Source: Amphirosellinia nigrospora (taxonomy: Eukaryota > Ascomycota > Sordariomycetes > Xylariales > Xylariaceae). From it: DNA of 64,000 bases. Below are positions 1 through 12,583 of this stretch, in pieces. How positions within the stretch are numbered: the first letter of the stretch is position 1; every line of letters begins with the position of its first letter. The stretch covers positions 5,723,058 to 5,787,057 of the forward strand of contig SCHM01000003.1 of assembly GCA_004123355.1 (NCBI GenBank). Reading direction: 5' to 3'. The notes under the pieces were generated by a model. It ran no database searches. It worked only from the letters and a program-made list of their open reading frames with translations, and was not told the DNA's origin. The position numbers were made by a program, and so were the translations under genes.

Positions 1-98
1 CGTTATAATGTTTGCCGTGACACAGATAAATAATGAACACGAAAGAGCCAGGATAGAGGGTACGCATACTAGTCATATATCTTTCCGCACAGAGCTAA

Positions 99-692
99 CC
101 TAGCATAGTTGGAAATAGTTCGACTGGCTCTCCGTTTTTGGGCTATGAGGCCATATTTTTTACTTATCCGTGGAGAGTAGAGAGCGGAGGCCATCTCATC
201 GGAATGTTCCCTCTACAATTACGTGGATACTGGAATGGCATCACGCTCTTGCCACGCCTAGTCAACCAAGAACTCGATAGAGCTTTCGAAACACGCATGG
301 ATGAGATCGAGAAGCAGATACTTGAAAAACTTCAAGCGGCAATCTTCAAACGACACCGAGACTACTGGTGCTCGATCTTTTTATCATCTTTCATTCTCCT
401 GCACAGTTTGGAAAGGGACACCTGGAATATGAGCGCCTGGGAATATGAGACAAGCAACCAAGGTGCCGCTGCTTGGCCTCTAAGAAAGAGCCCATCAGAG
501 TATTGCCTTCAAAACAAGCACATCGCGGAAATCGTCGCCACGCATTTCAAGATCGTTAATCAAGGAAGCAGTCCCCTGAAACTAAACTGGAAGAAGATTT
601 TAAATCAGCAACTACTCAGTGATAGTATACCAGCGCAGAGATTTATCCTAAGCATCCAAAGCGAGTTCAACAACCCCACTGGATCATGTTAG
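99..692 (+). CDS. C-terminal part of a fungal zinc-cluster-regulator-like protein (5'-partial)
   Basis: The frame is open from about base 99 to the stop at 692, but it has no convincing ATG and a stop lies just upstream at 96-98. This is therefore best read as the last exon of a gene that starts left of the window, with an AG acceptor near 101-108. The segment RDYWCSIFLSSFILLHSLE, the following tryptophan-rich stretch (NMSAWEYE) and QNKHIAEIVATHFKIVNQG resemble the conserved C-terminal region of a large ascomycete family of Zn(II)2Cys6-type regulators. The DNA-binding cluster itself would be outside the window. This family assignment comes from remembered pattern similarity, not a search. It could instead be a remnant of such a gene, since no zinc cluster or start is visible. 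Confidence 0.42.
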   Translation, partial: PSIVGNSSTGSPFLGYEAIFFTYPWRVESGGHLIGMFPLQLRGYWNGITLLPRLVNQELDRAFETRMDEIEKQILEKLQAAIFKRHRDYWCSIFLSSFILLHSLERDTWNMSAWEYETSNQGAAAWPLRKSPSEYCLQNKHIAEIVATHFKIVNQGSSPLKLNWKKILNQQLLSDSIPAQRFILSIQSEFNNPTGSC

Positions 693-2946
693 TTTTACAT
701 TCACACCTAAAAAACGAACCCGATAGGACGCTAACAGTAGCTTAGATTACAAAACTGAACTACATCATCCAAAGCAGTTTGCTCGTGGAGATCCTCAGAG
801 TTTGAATTACATATACACCAAATTGCTTTTTGGGGAATGAAGAGAGCCTTTAGAATCGCATTATCCAGCTAATGACTTCAAATTAGAGTGCTAAGGCCTT
901 TAGGCGAATAGGTCATGTAGTAACGATATACCTAAATTGAAATAATAAATCAATTCGCGTAATAGCGCAACATTTATAGCACTAGAATTCTTAGAATATG
1001 ATGCACCCTAAAAAACAACGCCACGTTTTGCTTAATATGGGTACAGCTTTTATCAGATCTCAGGATCTTGCTGTTTGTAGGGTTTATTTCTCTGATTTGC
1101 AATCTTAAGTTTGATGATCTAGAGGGGTAAGGAAAAAGAAAAAAAAAAATGTCTGATATTGAGGGGTAGGTAAAGCCCTCACACCACAGCGTCGTTTAGC
1201 TCGCCATTGTCGATGGTTGGGTTGTATTGGGCGTAATACCCCTCAGGGTTATAGGTGTGCCTGAAAGACATGGCGAAAATAGACCTTGAGATTGGTAGTA
1301 ATAGGTCCTGATCGTTCATTTTAGTGGACGAACTAGATGTGACTGAATTATATCATGTAACAAATCAAACGATGCTTACCCCTTTCTCAATTCCTTCTTC
1401 ACTCCAACTTTAAGCCAGCCACGGAAACTATTCCTTTCGCAACAATGGGTTAAATGCGCCACCAATAAAATTATGAAGCGCCAATTGCCCAAAAGAGATC
1501 TCGGACGCCTCGGATTATTATATACTGCTAAGAGTCAACTTAGATTTCTCTCCCCTTTAAACATAAGGTTGTTTTAGTTCTTTGGGCCAATCCGCCCAGC
1601 AATATCGAACTTACTGGATGTATGAATGGAACATGTATATCCAACGCGAATATAAGTACAATCAGACGTTCTAAAGACCATTTTCGTGAAATTTTCACGA
1701 AAATAGCCTCAATTCGGCGTATTCAATCGGCACTTGAGCCGGGATTGACGTGTCGTTTTCCGTACGGGAAGGGGTCATCGTCACGGCTTAACCAGTCCGC
1801 AAGAGGGGTCGATGCTGGTAGGCTTCGGAGGTTCGATTCAACTAGGTTAACACCGCCGTTCGGCCGATCGCTCATCCGTCGCGAAGTATTTTTCACCCCC
1901 GTCTCTATTGAGGTCCTAGCTGTCTTCGGAGACTAGAGCTCAGGTCAGCGTTACCTGAGAGGGGTTCCCTGACCAGCAAAGTAAGCAGTAGTGCTCACCT
2001 TCTCACTGCTGTCCGTAAGCTGCGTCATGGCGGAATTAAGAAATTGACTTATAAGATATGGGAACGAAACAACTCGGAAGCTTCGGTGATGTTACACATG
2101 GCTGGATTCTTTATTTATATGCCTAGACCTATGTCTAATTTAGACAATCAAAGATCCCGTCGTCGATCCGATCGATTTGCCTCGCATATGTTGTAACGCA
2201 ATGATAGGTGATCCAGTGCCCTTTTCGTTGTACCATCGTGACCTGGGTGCACTATGTTTTTCCGACTTCACTTTGACCATTTCTGACGGCTCCACTTTCG
2301 GGCTATGCAACTGGGGTCATAAGCTATGCTGGTTGAATAAAGTCGCATATTCATTGGGTAATCATGAATGCCGCCTCTTACGAATATCCGACCTATGCAA
2401 GGGTTGGCTCATTCCGACGCCTCGATTGCAGTGTTGCCCAAAAGCTGACCGCAAAATAATCTTCACGTGCACGCAGAGCCTCACAGCAGCGGTGAAATAT
2501 GCTGTTATTTAGTTCACTAGTATGAGATTGTGAATAAAATGTGCATGAGTAGGTTATTTCTGCCGGATACTGGCAAAGAAGTTATGTAGTATTGAGCCCA
2601 GGGATGTTTGCGTATTCTAGCCAGTCAGGAAGGAGGTCGGAAAATCAATCGATTTGTGCAGGATCGTCGCATGTGGCTTATACGTCCATATATGTAGCTA
2701 ATTAGCAAACCCAATAAAAATAAATTACCGAAATTCGTCGTAGGAGAATCCAAGTATGCAAGGTAGCAAAACCTATCAATCACAAACTTCTAAGCGCGAT
2801 ATCCGCGTAACACCATCCTAGATATATATAACCCACACTGTTTTTCTTGAATACGTGGTCTCTTTTCAAGATGTCTCACAAACCCCGCTCCCTTACGATG
2901 GCATCTCTAAATCATATACGTCTGGCTTACCCTGGAAAATATTGAC
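693..2946. other. Intergenic stretch, no supported gene
   Basis: Moderately AT-rich DNA. Two open frames of about 100 codons (1622-1936 and 2177-2512) show no recognisable domain, and the GGTTCGATTC at about 1829 has no cloverleaf around it. Nothing else could be supported. Confidence 0.5.
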
Positions 2947-2967
2947 TTGCTGCATTTTCACAATGTC

Positions 2968-4592
2968 ATGGATGCCTCAAGGAACGGATACACCATGGCG
3001 AGCCCCCTGTTTGTGGTGGTTTTCCTCGCTCTAGTCACCTTGGCAGATAACATACTCACCAATGCCTTACCAATCACATTAGGTTCCGACCATACCCAAA
3101 CTCCGGGTTTCTGGAACCTTATAACTTATTCTCTGATTTTCTCCACGATCTCAGGTGCGATATCAGTAGCTGGAATCACTGAACTCTACTAACAGGCGCA
3201 GACCTGGTTGGCCAACTCATTCTCATTCCAGCGGCCTATTACGGCTCTCGGTGTGCTATGAATCTCAACAGCTTGAGTGTTATTTTAGCATCTCTCTTCT
3301 CGCTCGCCTCGGGTACAAAATACCATATCATCTGAATAGTCTCGTAAACTCACTAGTATCAGCGTTTTGGAAACCCGGGGCTTGCGTGGATCCCTGCTAT
3401 TGCTGGAGTATTCAAGATAATAGGAGGCGGGTCTCACGCAACTATCTTCTTGGCGATCGTGCTCATTCGTAAAAGTTCTTCGGGTGGGTTGCGGTATGTG
3501 AGCCTTCTACGTTTCAGAAGTTGTGTTGTGGTTTTTTCAGCTGATGTTCGACGCTGTAGTACTGCTCTCATATACACAACTGGAGCAGTTGGTGTTCTGT
3601 GCCAAACTGTGGCCTCGACACTCACTCCTGTCCTTGCGAGACGAAGTTTAACGCTACCGTACATAACTGCATGTGCGTGCTGCGTTCTTGCTAGTGCAGT
3701 CACATTACTTTATGGTGAGTCGGAGAGTTCAGCAAGCGATCGGGAATGTGCGAACGACCCTTCTACGCAGCCGCTACTCCCTCACGTAGCGGCAACCCAA
3801 GATCCCCACTCGGTAACGTCATGGGAGCTTGTCAAAATACATCATAGGAGGTGGAAGAATAAGCCTTCTATGATCCGAAAAGTGTTAAAGTCACTTGGAT
3901 GGATATTCTTGCTGGCGGCCTGTGCGAAAGCTACTCGACCTTTATTCCTTACTTACATTCTACATCGAGTTGGAGTTTCCACCAATTTTGTAAGAGGAAA
4001 TTTATCTCATTACCGTTTCGGCCTGCTGATATAATGGCGTAGGCAGGATACCTTTGGAACGTCCGAATAGTTATGTCGCTGGTTATCTTCATCGTGATCC
4101 TACCTTTGTCGGTGATCGTCTTACCCAAATACACGCCAACGTCACCTAACTCTATAAACTTATATGCTGCCAAAGTTAGCGTTATTCTTTTAGCCACTGG
4201 TGCCCTCTTGATCGGCCTAGCTCGCTCTAAACCCGTGCTTATTTCAGGTAACTTATTTAATGGCTTATCTTAGACTGGCTATGCTTAATGAGATCTAATA
4301 TTTCTTAGGACTCGTGATAAACACGCTGGGAGTAGCAACAGATCTAGCTTTGCTGGCATTTTCTGCGGACGTGGTCGCGGATGATCTAGCTGGTTGTTTC
4401 TTCATGACAATCGCCTCACTGGAGAGCGTTGGCACTCTAGTCGGCATCGCAGCTCTGTATCCGCTTTACCAATCAGTTCTCCATGACGGCACGCTCTTTG
4501 GTGAATACCATACTATATCTGCACAGTATGTACTCACTGCCTACTTTTTCATTTTCTTGTTCTCTTGTGTCCGCGTTTCTAAACTAAAATAG
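2968..4592 (+). CDS. Major facilitator superfamily transporter (frame-broken)
   Basis: The translation is a chain of hydrophobic helices typical of a 12-TM MFS permease. The first helix is near ASPLFVVVFLALVTLADN, followed by GQLILIPAAYYGSR, a mid-protein IAGVFKIIGGGSHATIFLAIV helix and a hydrophilic central loop containing QPLLPHVA. The C-terminal half ends in a last helix near VLTAYFFIFLFS. The likely start is the ATG at 2968. Candidate introns are about 3155-3195 (41 bases, CTAAC next to the acceptor), one beginning at about 3317 and one at about 4247-4309 (GTAACT..TTAG). The middle (3450-4070) changes frame at least twice without a clean intron, so the copy is decayed or carries sequence errors. 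The substrate cannot be predicted. It would act in the plasma membrane or vacuole as an exporter or uptake carrier. It lies between the regulator fragment and the F-box gene. Confidence 0.6.
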
Positions 4593-6935
4593 GGGCTATT
4601 TACTATCGCTGGCATCAAAGTTTGGCGGATGAAACCGTTGGTCACAGATTAGTTTCCGTGTATTTTTACATAGTCATCACGTGGATTCTATTTAGAGACG
4701 ATTTGACTTCTGGTTGCACGCAAATTTTGCATGCTTGGTAAGTAACCCACGAGGGTGGATGGCGGCGTTCAAAAGTTTATACCAAGCGGATCTTAGAGTC
4801 AAGGTTTTGAGTGTTTGGTTACAGATATAGCATCAATATCAATAAATTTGGGACTAAGTTTCCTGGAATATAACTTAACTCTCGTCAAGGGAGAATGCGA
4901 TGGGATTAGTCCCAGAGCGAGGCTAGGTCACTGATAGGTCATTAGTAGGTAGAATTATAGGGTAAGGGCTTAAGAGTGCTAATTTCTGAACTCTTTTCTG
5001 TGAATTGGATTAACTACCCCTCACCTAGGCAGGATGTGCCGAGCTCGTCCAAAAAACAAAGCGTGCTTCGCCGAAGCCCACATCTCTCAACATCGTATAT
5101 AGACCGTAAGAGAATAAACAAACAAACAACAACATTAAATATAATACAATATATCGCGAACCAGTAAGAGGTCTATTAAATTATCAAGTCATTGAAACTC
5201 TCATGATGATCTAATGATGACACCACTATCGTCAAGTGTGTTGAAGGCAAAAAGAAAACCGTTATTGATAAAGGCAGTTAGATACAGGGATCGGCATATA
5301 GTATAGAGGCCGGCTCCTATTGGTAGTCTTTATCAGCAAACCGTAGGTGAATCGTCAAACTGGCCTTCCGAGGTTTGTTTCGATCGTGACAAGACGAAAG
5401 AAAAACAGCGAGGGAGGGAGTTGATCTTTAAGAGGAAGCCAGTGCCGAAGTTCAACTCGCTTGAGGGCTACTATATTGATCCGGCAGTAGATGAAGGACT
5501 TTCATCTGGTAAACATAGTTATCGGTTATGTAAACACCATAAATTAAACTCTGTCATCAGCGCAGGGGATTTTCAAACATTATTATCACTTAACTCCTTT
5601 GAATAAGAGGTTGGGTTTAACAATTACTGTAAAGAATCTTCGAAATACGACTGTCACAACATCACTGCCCCTGACGCAAGGGACTTTAGATCCCTTGCGT
5701 GACAACAAGTATTAGATTATACCCCTACCTAGACATTCTAACAAGGATCATTAGCTTGTGGCGGCCAACCGATGGCTTATCCTATGATTAAAACACACCC
5801 GAGGGGCCTGTACAAAAGAAGCGCACCTCCACAAGCCCTCTCCTAGCGTGTAATCATCATCGAATCTCCTCAGCTCAATCAATACACTCCGCTCCACACC
5901 AACTTGAGGCCTTCTACCACAAATTAATCAACAAAATTAATCGCACAATTATCTCTGGAAATTTGGAACATATGTCTTGTACAATATGGACTTTGCGTGT
6001 TAAAAATCGCGTCGAGGGCTTTGTTAGACGAGGTCAAGAGAGAGCGAGATAAGATCAGACTCTAAGTTAGAAATCTCGCAATTCGATACAAGTCTATCAC
6101 CAACTTGGAATAAAGTACTACTTGAAGTTTTCCAAGGAAGATCGCGTATCGAATTGAATATTAGGGTTTCTATCGAATGTTCCGGCCCAGAGGTAGACGC
6201 GGCGTATAGTCTTACATCCATGTCCTCACATAACCCTGTAGAATTTATTACTGTTAGACACAATGCGGGCCTGTGAACTTATCAGCAAGAAAAACTTGAA
6301 GGGAGAGAGTGTGAATTGAACAGGAGGTAGTTACTTAACTCTAAATTTATCACGCGATTTGCAACGTAGATACTTTTGTCAAAGGTAGTGGAGACTTATA
6401 CACGTGGTATAGCAGTAGATAGATTGTATTGAATCAGGATGACTGAAAGGATAGATCCAAGTCCTCCGGACTTAAGGGATATATATGATGTATATATACA
6501 GGTGGTTGGAGTGTATCACACCCCACTTAATTCAACAATTCTTATCTATATCGAAATCCGATCCCTTGATTGCCGTCAAAAGGGATACATAAACAAAAGC
6601 AATTTGTACTACCACTTCTCCTTTATCCTCCGAAAAAATGGCTATAGTCAACTTCGCTGTAGAGCTATCATATTTTTATCCCCAGAGTCTTGGGAGACGA
6701 TTATGGCGATTCTGAAGCGAACGTATACGTATACGTCAGTATCTCGAGTTTCATTATTACACGTTTGCATGCCCTCCCATGTTCCGAGTTGATCCCAATG
6801 CTAACAGTTAAAACACACCGCTTAGACAAATCCCCAGCTAGCGCCTATGCCTTTTTAGTACAAATAGCCTCAAGATCCGCGTGAAGCCCCCATTAGTGTC
6901 ATCGTCCCGTCGACTCCAAGGCAGAGTTCGGCACG
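4593..6935. other. Intergenic stretch with one small ATG-started frame
   Basis: There is no recognised gene. A frame at 6439-6792 starts with ATG and encodes 117 residues with no known domain; it may be chance. The alternating ACGTATACGTATACGT stretch near 6719-6735 and a perfect hairpin at 5674-5700 are the only structures noted. Confidence 0.4.
5674..5700. repeat. Perfect 10-bp inverted repeat (hairpin)
   Basis: ACGCAAGGGA at 5674-5683 is exactly complementary to TCCCTTGCGT at 5691-5700, with a 7-base loop. No coding frame covers it. Its function is unknown. Confidence 0.7.
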
Positions 6936-8506
6936 ATGACTTCGAGTCAACCATCCCAAGAACCACGACCATCCCTAGTCAGGGTTCCCGGAGAAATTTT
7001 TTTGCTTATCTATTCCTATCTATCTAATCGTGATATCAAAAACCTGCGCCTCGTCTCTTTATTCTTCGATCGTACCGCGCCTCTCCATCTAAATCGAGTC
7101 TTCATCTCAGCTAATCCTCGCAATATCGAAGTCTTTGAGGCCATCTCGCAGCACGATGTCTACCGTTCTCGGATAACCGAGATTGTCTGGGATGATGCCT
7201 TATTGGCTTCAAGTCCTGCCGAAGACGAGCCTGATGGTACACCACTCTATGAGTATATCGACTACCCGAGAATGACCTATGCTTTGAATGGTTTCGCCAG
7301 AGTTCTCTTGATCAAGTGCGTCAATGGAAGCGCTTTTCATTGGTCACCTGGCATAAATCAGGTTCTCCCGCTCGTGAGCCACAGTTCGGAAGCCCCCTGA
7401 TGTCACTTGGAGATTCCTGGAGGTACTACCAGGGTTTGGTACGACAACAGCAAGAAGTAATGAAGACTCGGGCTCACATACGCGCACTTGAATCCCGAAT
7501 CGGTCGTTTCCCTGCTCTACGAAAAATAACCGTCACGAGTGCCCACGGACGACTATTCACCCCTGTCTATGAAACTCCAATGATTCGGGCATTTCCTCAG
7601 CGGTTTAACTACCCCATCCCCTTTTGGGTACCTGAAGACGACATTTGGGGTGAACATGGCCAGAAATGGGAGGCTTTTTGGGTAGTGACGGACCTTCTGG
7701 CGCAGAAACTTGACACTGGAAACGTGACTGAGCTGTGTTTCAAATCATTTCAACATGATTTTCAACATTATTGGGCCGAAGATTCTGGCCCTTTCATGAT
7801 CCTACATCAAACCCTGTCTAATCTAGCGATGGTACTCGGACGGGCCGATTTTGAGTCGTTGCATCTTGATCTCAGGGCATTCCAAAAGCACTCTGAAGCT
7901 GCCTCTGAAGGTGACAGACTTAATTGCGAATCCCTCAAGCGTGTATTAGCTAGTGCAGCAGGGGGCGAAGGTCTAAAAAGGCTCACGTTGCAAGGCAATT
8001 GCTGCGATTCGCTCGAAACTATTTGCAGCCCAAACAGCCTACAGCGTATGGAACACTTCGGCCTTTTTAGGTTTGATATCACGGAGGAAAGTCTTCTGGC
8101 ATTTCTCGCTACCCTGCCCCTTTCGATACGTACAATAGAGCTTGACTGTGTTACAATTCATAAGGGCTCTTATCAATCGCTTTTGACTCAGATAAAGGGC
8201 ACTCTAGACTGGCAGAACAGGGTTCACAGGCCGGTTATGAGTATCAGTAGCGAATCATGTTCCGTGGAAACAGACTGGGGACGTCAAGAGTTAAGTGTCT
8301 GGGTGGAGCGCGAGGTGTATTCATTCTTGTATGAAGACGGGGCCAATCCCTTTCATAGTACTGATGAGCCTAAAGATGGTGTCGGAATTGTGAAAGATCC
8401 CTTTGACTCCGAAAATCAGTGGCCCAACCTTTCATATCCAGATCTAGAGAGAATTGGATATGTAAGGAATCTTGAGGAGGATCGAGCTCACCGTGAAAAG
8501 GACTAA
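6936..8506 (+). CDS. F-box protein of a filamentous-ascomycete family (one frame break)
   Basis: The ATG at 6936 opens an N-terminal F-box (about residues 12-45, VRVPGEIFLLIYSYLSNRDI, then KNLRLVSLFF). F-box proteins are the substrate-choosing subunits of SCF ubiquitin ligases and bind Skp1 through this segment. The remainder matches a family often seen beside such F-boxes, with the conserved block RFPALRKITVTSAHGRLFTP, then ETPMIRAFPQRFNYPIP, and leucine-rich-like strands up to about residue 430. The reading frame changes once between about 7240 and 7290. The downstream frame gives the expected EWFRQSSLDQVRQWK, while the upstream frame runs on to a stop at 7398-7400. No intron of suitable length and phase (2 mod 3) was found, so this is a one-base loss, real or from sequencing. 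The total is about 520 residues. The substrate is unknown. Confidence 0.75.
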
Positions 8507-10573
8507 TTGAGGGGTCCGATGCTACGTTGCTTCAGGTAATTTCTACTGTCCTGCGATAGTCATGGGTGGAATTGCCCTCTCCCCAACATGCTCAAACCCC
8601 TTTGGGTGACACATACCCAGGGATTAGGATCCAACTTAAGGTTAGGAATATACCTGCAATATATTACATAATACTAGCTGTCTCTATACGAAACCCTGGC
8701 TCTCTACCTACCTATATATTCCTGTTTTTTTGAGACGGGCATATGAAAGCGAAGAAAAAAACTAGAGTAATTCGTATGGACGTGTAAGCGAAGGGCATCC
8801 AGTCTAAAAGGGTGGCGGGCGATACCTTCATAGCTCCCTCCACAACCCGGTGGGTACGAGCCCTACATTTCTTCCACGATACTTACGCACTTGAAGACAT
8901 CATTATAAAAGTAACCATAATATCAAATATATATCCATCGAAAAAGTGCACGGCTAGCCCATACCATCATCCCAATAACTCAGTGCTGGGCTCCGCAACA
9001 CGAATCCTAGAACACGGCCACTACAACTTTACACCCCACATCGAAAACAGACAAACACATAGAAAAACAAGCCTAGTACCGGTACCTCCCATAAGAATTC
9101 TCAGTTCAATCCCTACAGTGAACAACGTGATTGAAATACTACAGTGCGAGGGGATCGATCAACAAGGTGAACACGCCAAGTAACATGCTCTGCGGAATAA
9201 TCCCCATTCCTCTACACACTCACATATACTAACCTGGTCACTATAATAAGTGCTAGTGAGAAGGAGAATCATTCGGATTGCAATAATATCCTAGGGGAAA
9301 CATCAAGGGTTCCATGAGGGACTCAACCCATCTACAAGTTGCATGTCCAAACGGTCTCACCTGTTTCAGACTCAGCCTCGCCATCTCGGTGCTACAAAAA
9401 TAAACTTAAAGTCTCTAGAACTACCTCTGTAGATGTTCTCGTAGAGTCCTACGCTTGTACGACATTTTGTCAGACAAACTGTGCACGCACGTTCCGGTTC
9501 TTAAGTCCGTATCACAACAATCCGTTGCCCTATATCCACACACCGCCTAATATTGCCCCCCGATATCTAAGAAATTAATATCCTTCCGTTGCGTTGATTC
9601 TATTCTCAGTGTAACCTACTACTTTCCATAGTGCAAACTCACTCAATATATGTAGATAGGTCTCGAGATGAGGCCAGTACTGATAAGGCTATGTCGGTTC
9701 TCTCATCTCCGCTTTAACCTTCTTGTGACAACTACACCAAGCTATAGGTCTCTAGGATGATACTTCTTTAGTGTCGTGCCAGGCCTTGTACAAGCAGGGA
9801 ATTTTTGGCGGGAAGTTAACTATATATCTACTTGCTGAACACGGGATTATTGAGTGGCAGAAAAGACTTTGAGACTGATCAACAGCTATTCTTCTATTTG
9901 AATTCATATGGCAGCCTTGTGAGTAATGGTACTTTCGCTTTTCTGGTATCTAGCGTGAAGCTAAGGCTATAACGCAAGATTAAAGAAGGTAGGAGGAAGC
10001 GAGAGAGGCAAGAAGAAGCGAAGGCAATTTAGATATAAAATGCCGTAGATCTCTCTACGTTGACTAGAAAGGGGTTAAGGCATTTGAGAACCCTTAGCTC
10101 CCATAGAAGATTACCATGTTAATCTAAATATTCTCCCAGGTCCTCGTTGAATGGCTACCTGTGCGGGCTCTCTACCTTGACACAGCATCTTCGATATCCA
10201 GTTTATGCGTATATAACAGCAGGGAAAAAGCACAAGCAAAAAGCAAAAGATTCTGGCCTACTCAATTACACCTGATATACATATGCAATTAATGTGCCAG
10301 ATTATATAAGTAGGGTAGCTATGTATCTTTTCCGACCGTTGACCGACGACCGGCGTTCTTTCACACGTATGCTTCTTCCCTGGCCTTCCGTCGTATGAAG
10401 GACCAAGAAAAAAACAAAGGGGTATATTCTCCATGTACAAAATGACCTCTGAACAGACAAAAGAAAATCGTCCTAGCCCATCAATCCGCCAATGTATGTC
10501 ACCCCTGAACTCCGAAGTGCGTCGTAAAGTAGGCAACCACCCCCTCTTTTCAGTCCATCTGCGATCCTCGAGA
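8507..10573. other. Intergenic stretch, nothing recognised
   Basis: This contains the 3' flank of the F-box gene and the 3' flank of the minus-strand kinase. A frame at 8812-9183 lacks an ATG start and any domain. No repeats or RNA genes were seen. Confidence 0.5.
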
Positions 10574-12583
10574 TCAACCGATGATTTGCCGTGCTCCCTC
10601 CTTCCCTAGAACACCTCTTTCTTTAGGTTTGGGGCTATATCCCCTCTTTTTCCGCCCGAAAAGACCAAACATACCACCAGATCCTCCTGCCTTATCGTCG
10701 CCGATGGCATTCGCATCCGTAGGCAGTGTGTTGTCTCGCCGAGCTAGTTCGGACCAACTTCCCGTGCCTTCGAGGGTAAAAGACATGCCACCGGTAGGCG
10801 ATTGAACTAACCCACTCTGATGTACTGCTTTGTAATTGGGCGGCATGTGTTGGGATGTTTGTGGTTGTGGTCCACTCGGATTTCTGAGTAGACGGTTACC
10901 TTGGGAGTGGGATCTGGACCTTGGGTCCGTTGACTGATGATTGCCGTTGGTTGATGGTGCTGCTCTGGCGTCATTTGTAGTGAGAGCTTGAGGGAGGCCG
11001 CTCGCTTGACCAATCGGCCCCGTTTGGTTGGCACCCTCTCCTTGGCTAGCCGTGATTCTGTGAAGAGGCATTAGACGATGAAACACGACAAGGGGATATA
11101 CAAGTTCATACTTCTTATAGGCGGCTATTGTGTAGTCAAATGAGTGAAAATCCCGTTCGATGCTGCGATAGAGTTCCTCTTCCCGAATCTCTTTCTCGGT
11201 GGCATCATCCTTTAACCTTTCCCTTGGTTTTTGCCTCCGCGCTCGGGCCTCCAGGGGAGCCTCCTCTAGCAAGAGCTCTTCGAGGTCATACGTGGCATCG
11301 AAGTTGGTTTTGTCGGCTGATGGGACAAAAACGGGCTCGATTTGCTTTGCTTCCAACATGACGAAGTCGATCATTGCGAAGAATGGGTCCTGAGTGAAGT
11401 TTTCCCATGTACGACCTAACCGCAAATCAGGATTTGGCTCCAACGCTCTTCTTATAGCCCGAACGCAATCAGTTGACACAGCTGGCTGAGTTATGGGAAA
11501 CTTTGCGTTGGCGTGAAGAATGACATTGGTCAGCGAGGTTTCTGAATTGCCCTCGAACGGTCGCTATGATTGTTAACATTGCACTTTTAATTAAGTGCCC
11601 AGGTGCCTCCTTACCTTGTTGTATATGCATTCGTAGAACAGTACGCCCAGCGACCACCAGTCTGCTCTGACGTCGTATCCTCTTCCACCGTAGACTTCTG
11701 GCGCCAGATAGGCCAAGGTACCCGATTTGCTCGTGAGAAGTTTACCTGCTATAATATCGGAGGCTACATTCTAAACCAATGTTAGAGCGCATAAGCAAAA
11801 TAGACGGAAAGATACCTACAAAATCTGTCAAATGAACATGACCATCAGCATCCAGCAGCACATTGTCCGGTTTCACATCTCGATGTATAATGCCCTGGCC
11901 ATGGACATATCTTAATGCACAGGCTAGCTCTGAAATCCAGAATCGTACAGCGTCTTCGGTAAAGGTCTTTCGAGATATGTGGAATCGTAAGTCGCCTCCG
12001 CTCATTAGATCGACTACGAGATACCTATGACGACCGTCTATGTTAGAATGCGATCGCTTATTCGATTGTGCGAGGGGTTCGGGCGTACATGTACTCGATA
12101 TCTTGAAAACTATAACGCAAGTTGCAAATGAAGGGGTGGTTCACATGCTCGAGCATGCGCCGTTCTCGAATAATATTTCGAACACTCTCGGACCGTACAA
12201 CTAGAGATAGACCATGTTTCAGCAAACCGAGACACAGCAACTTGGCGCGAAGGGGGCGCGAAGAACTAACCCTCATCTTTGCGAATGTACTTTAGGGCGA
12301 ACGACAGCCCTGTATCTTTTCTCTCGACGATTCGTACTTTGCCGAAAGCCCCCCGACCGACGACTCGCATCAATCGAAAGTGGTTTAGGTTTACTGTGTG
12401 GCGAGAATTGAGACAGATTAGCATGTGAAAAGACTCGATATTATCCGTCGAGCAGTTGAGAAGCCAAGCAGGGCAAAAGAGAGGAACAAAGCCAGAAGAG
12501 AAACGGAGAATGTGAGTTGAGGATGGACTGGAGAACATACCCTCGCCGTTGAGGTCAACGGGCTTGCCTTGGCTGTTGCCCAT
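10574..12583 (-). CDS. AGC-family protein kinase, YANK/STK32 type
   Basis: Seven exons (12583-12541, 12393-12271, 12200-12089, 12024-11820, 11770-11615, 11563-11112, 11057-10574) join in phase to a 524-residue protein with no frame break. The start MGNSQGKP fits an N-myristoylation signal, so membrane attachment is likely. Kinase landmarks run in order: glycine loop [10 protein letters not shown], the lysine in [18 protein letters not shown] as the catalytic loop, TDFNVASD where most kinases have DFG, and [11 protein letters not shown] as the activation-segment end. DFN is usual for YANK kinases. The C-terminal tail is about 230 residues, low in complexity, and ends in a basic stretch ([17 protein letters not shown]). 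Introns are 147, 70, 64, 49, 51 and 54 bases. Serine/threonine kinase activity is expected from the family; substrates in fungi are not well defined. The start ATG, and not an upstream in-frame codon, is chosen because it gives the myristoylation motif. Confidence 0.92.

Noticed and set aside
1800-1880. Possible tRNA gene around the GGTTCGATTC at about 1829
   Set aside because: Only a B-box-like string is present; no acceptor or anticodon stem could be built.
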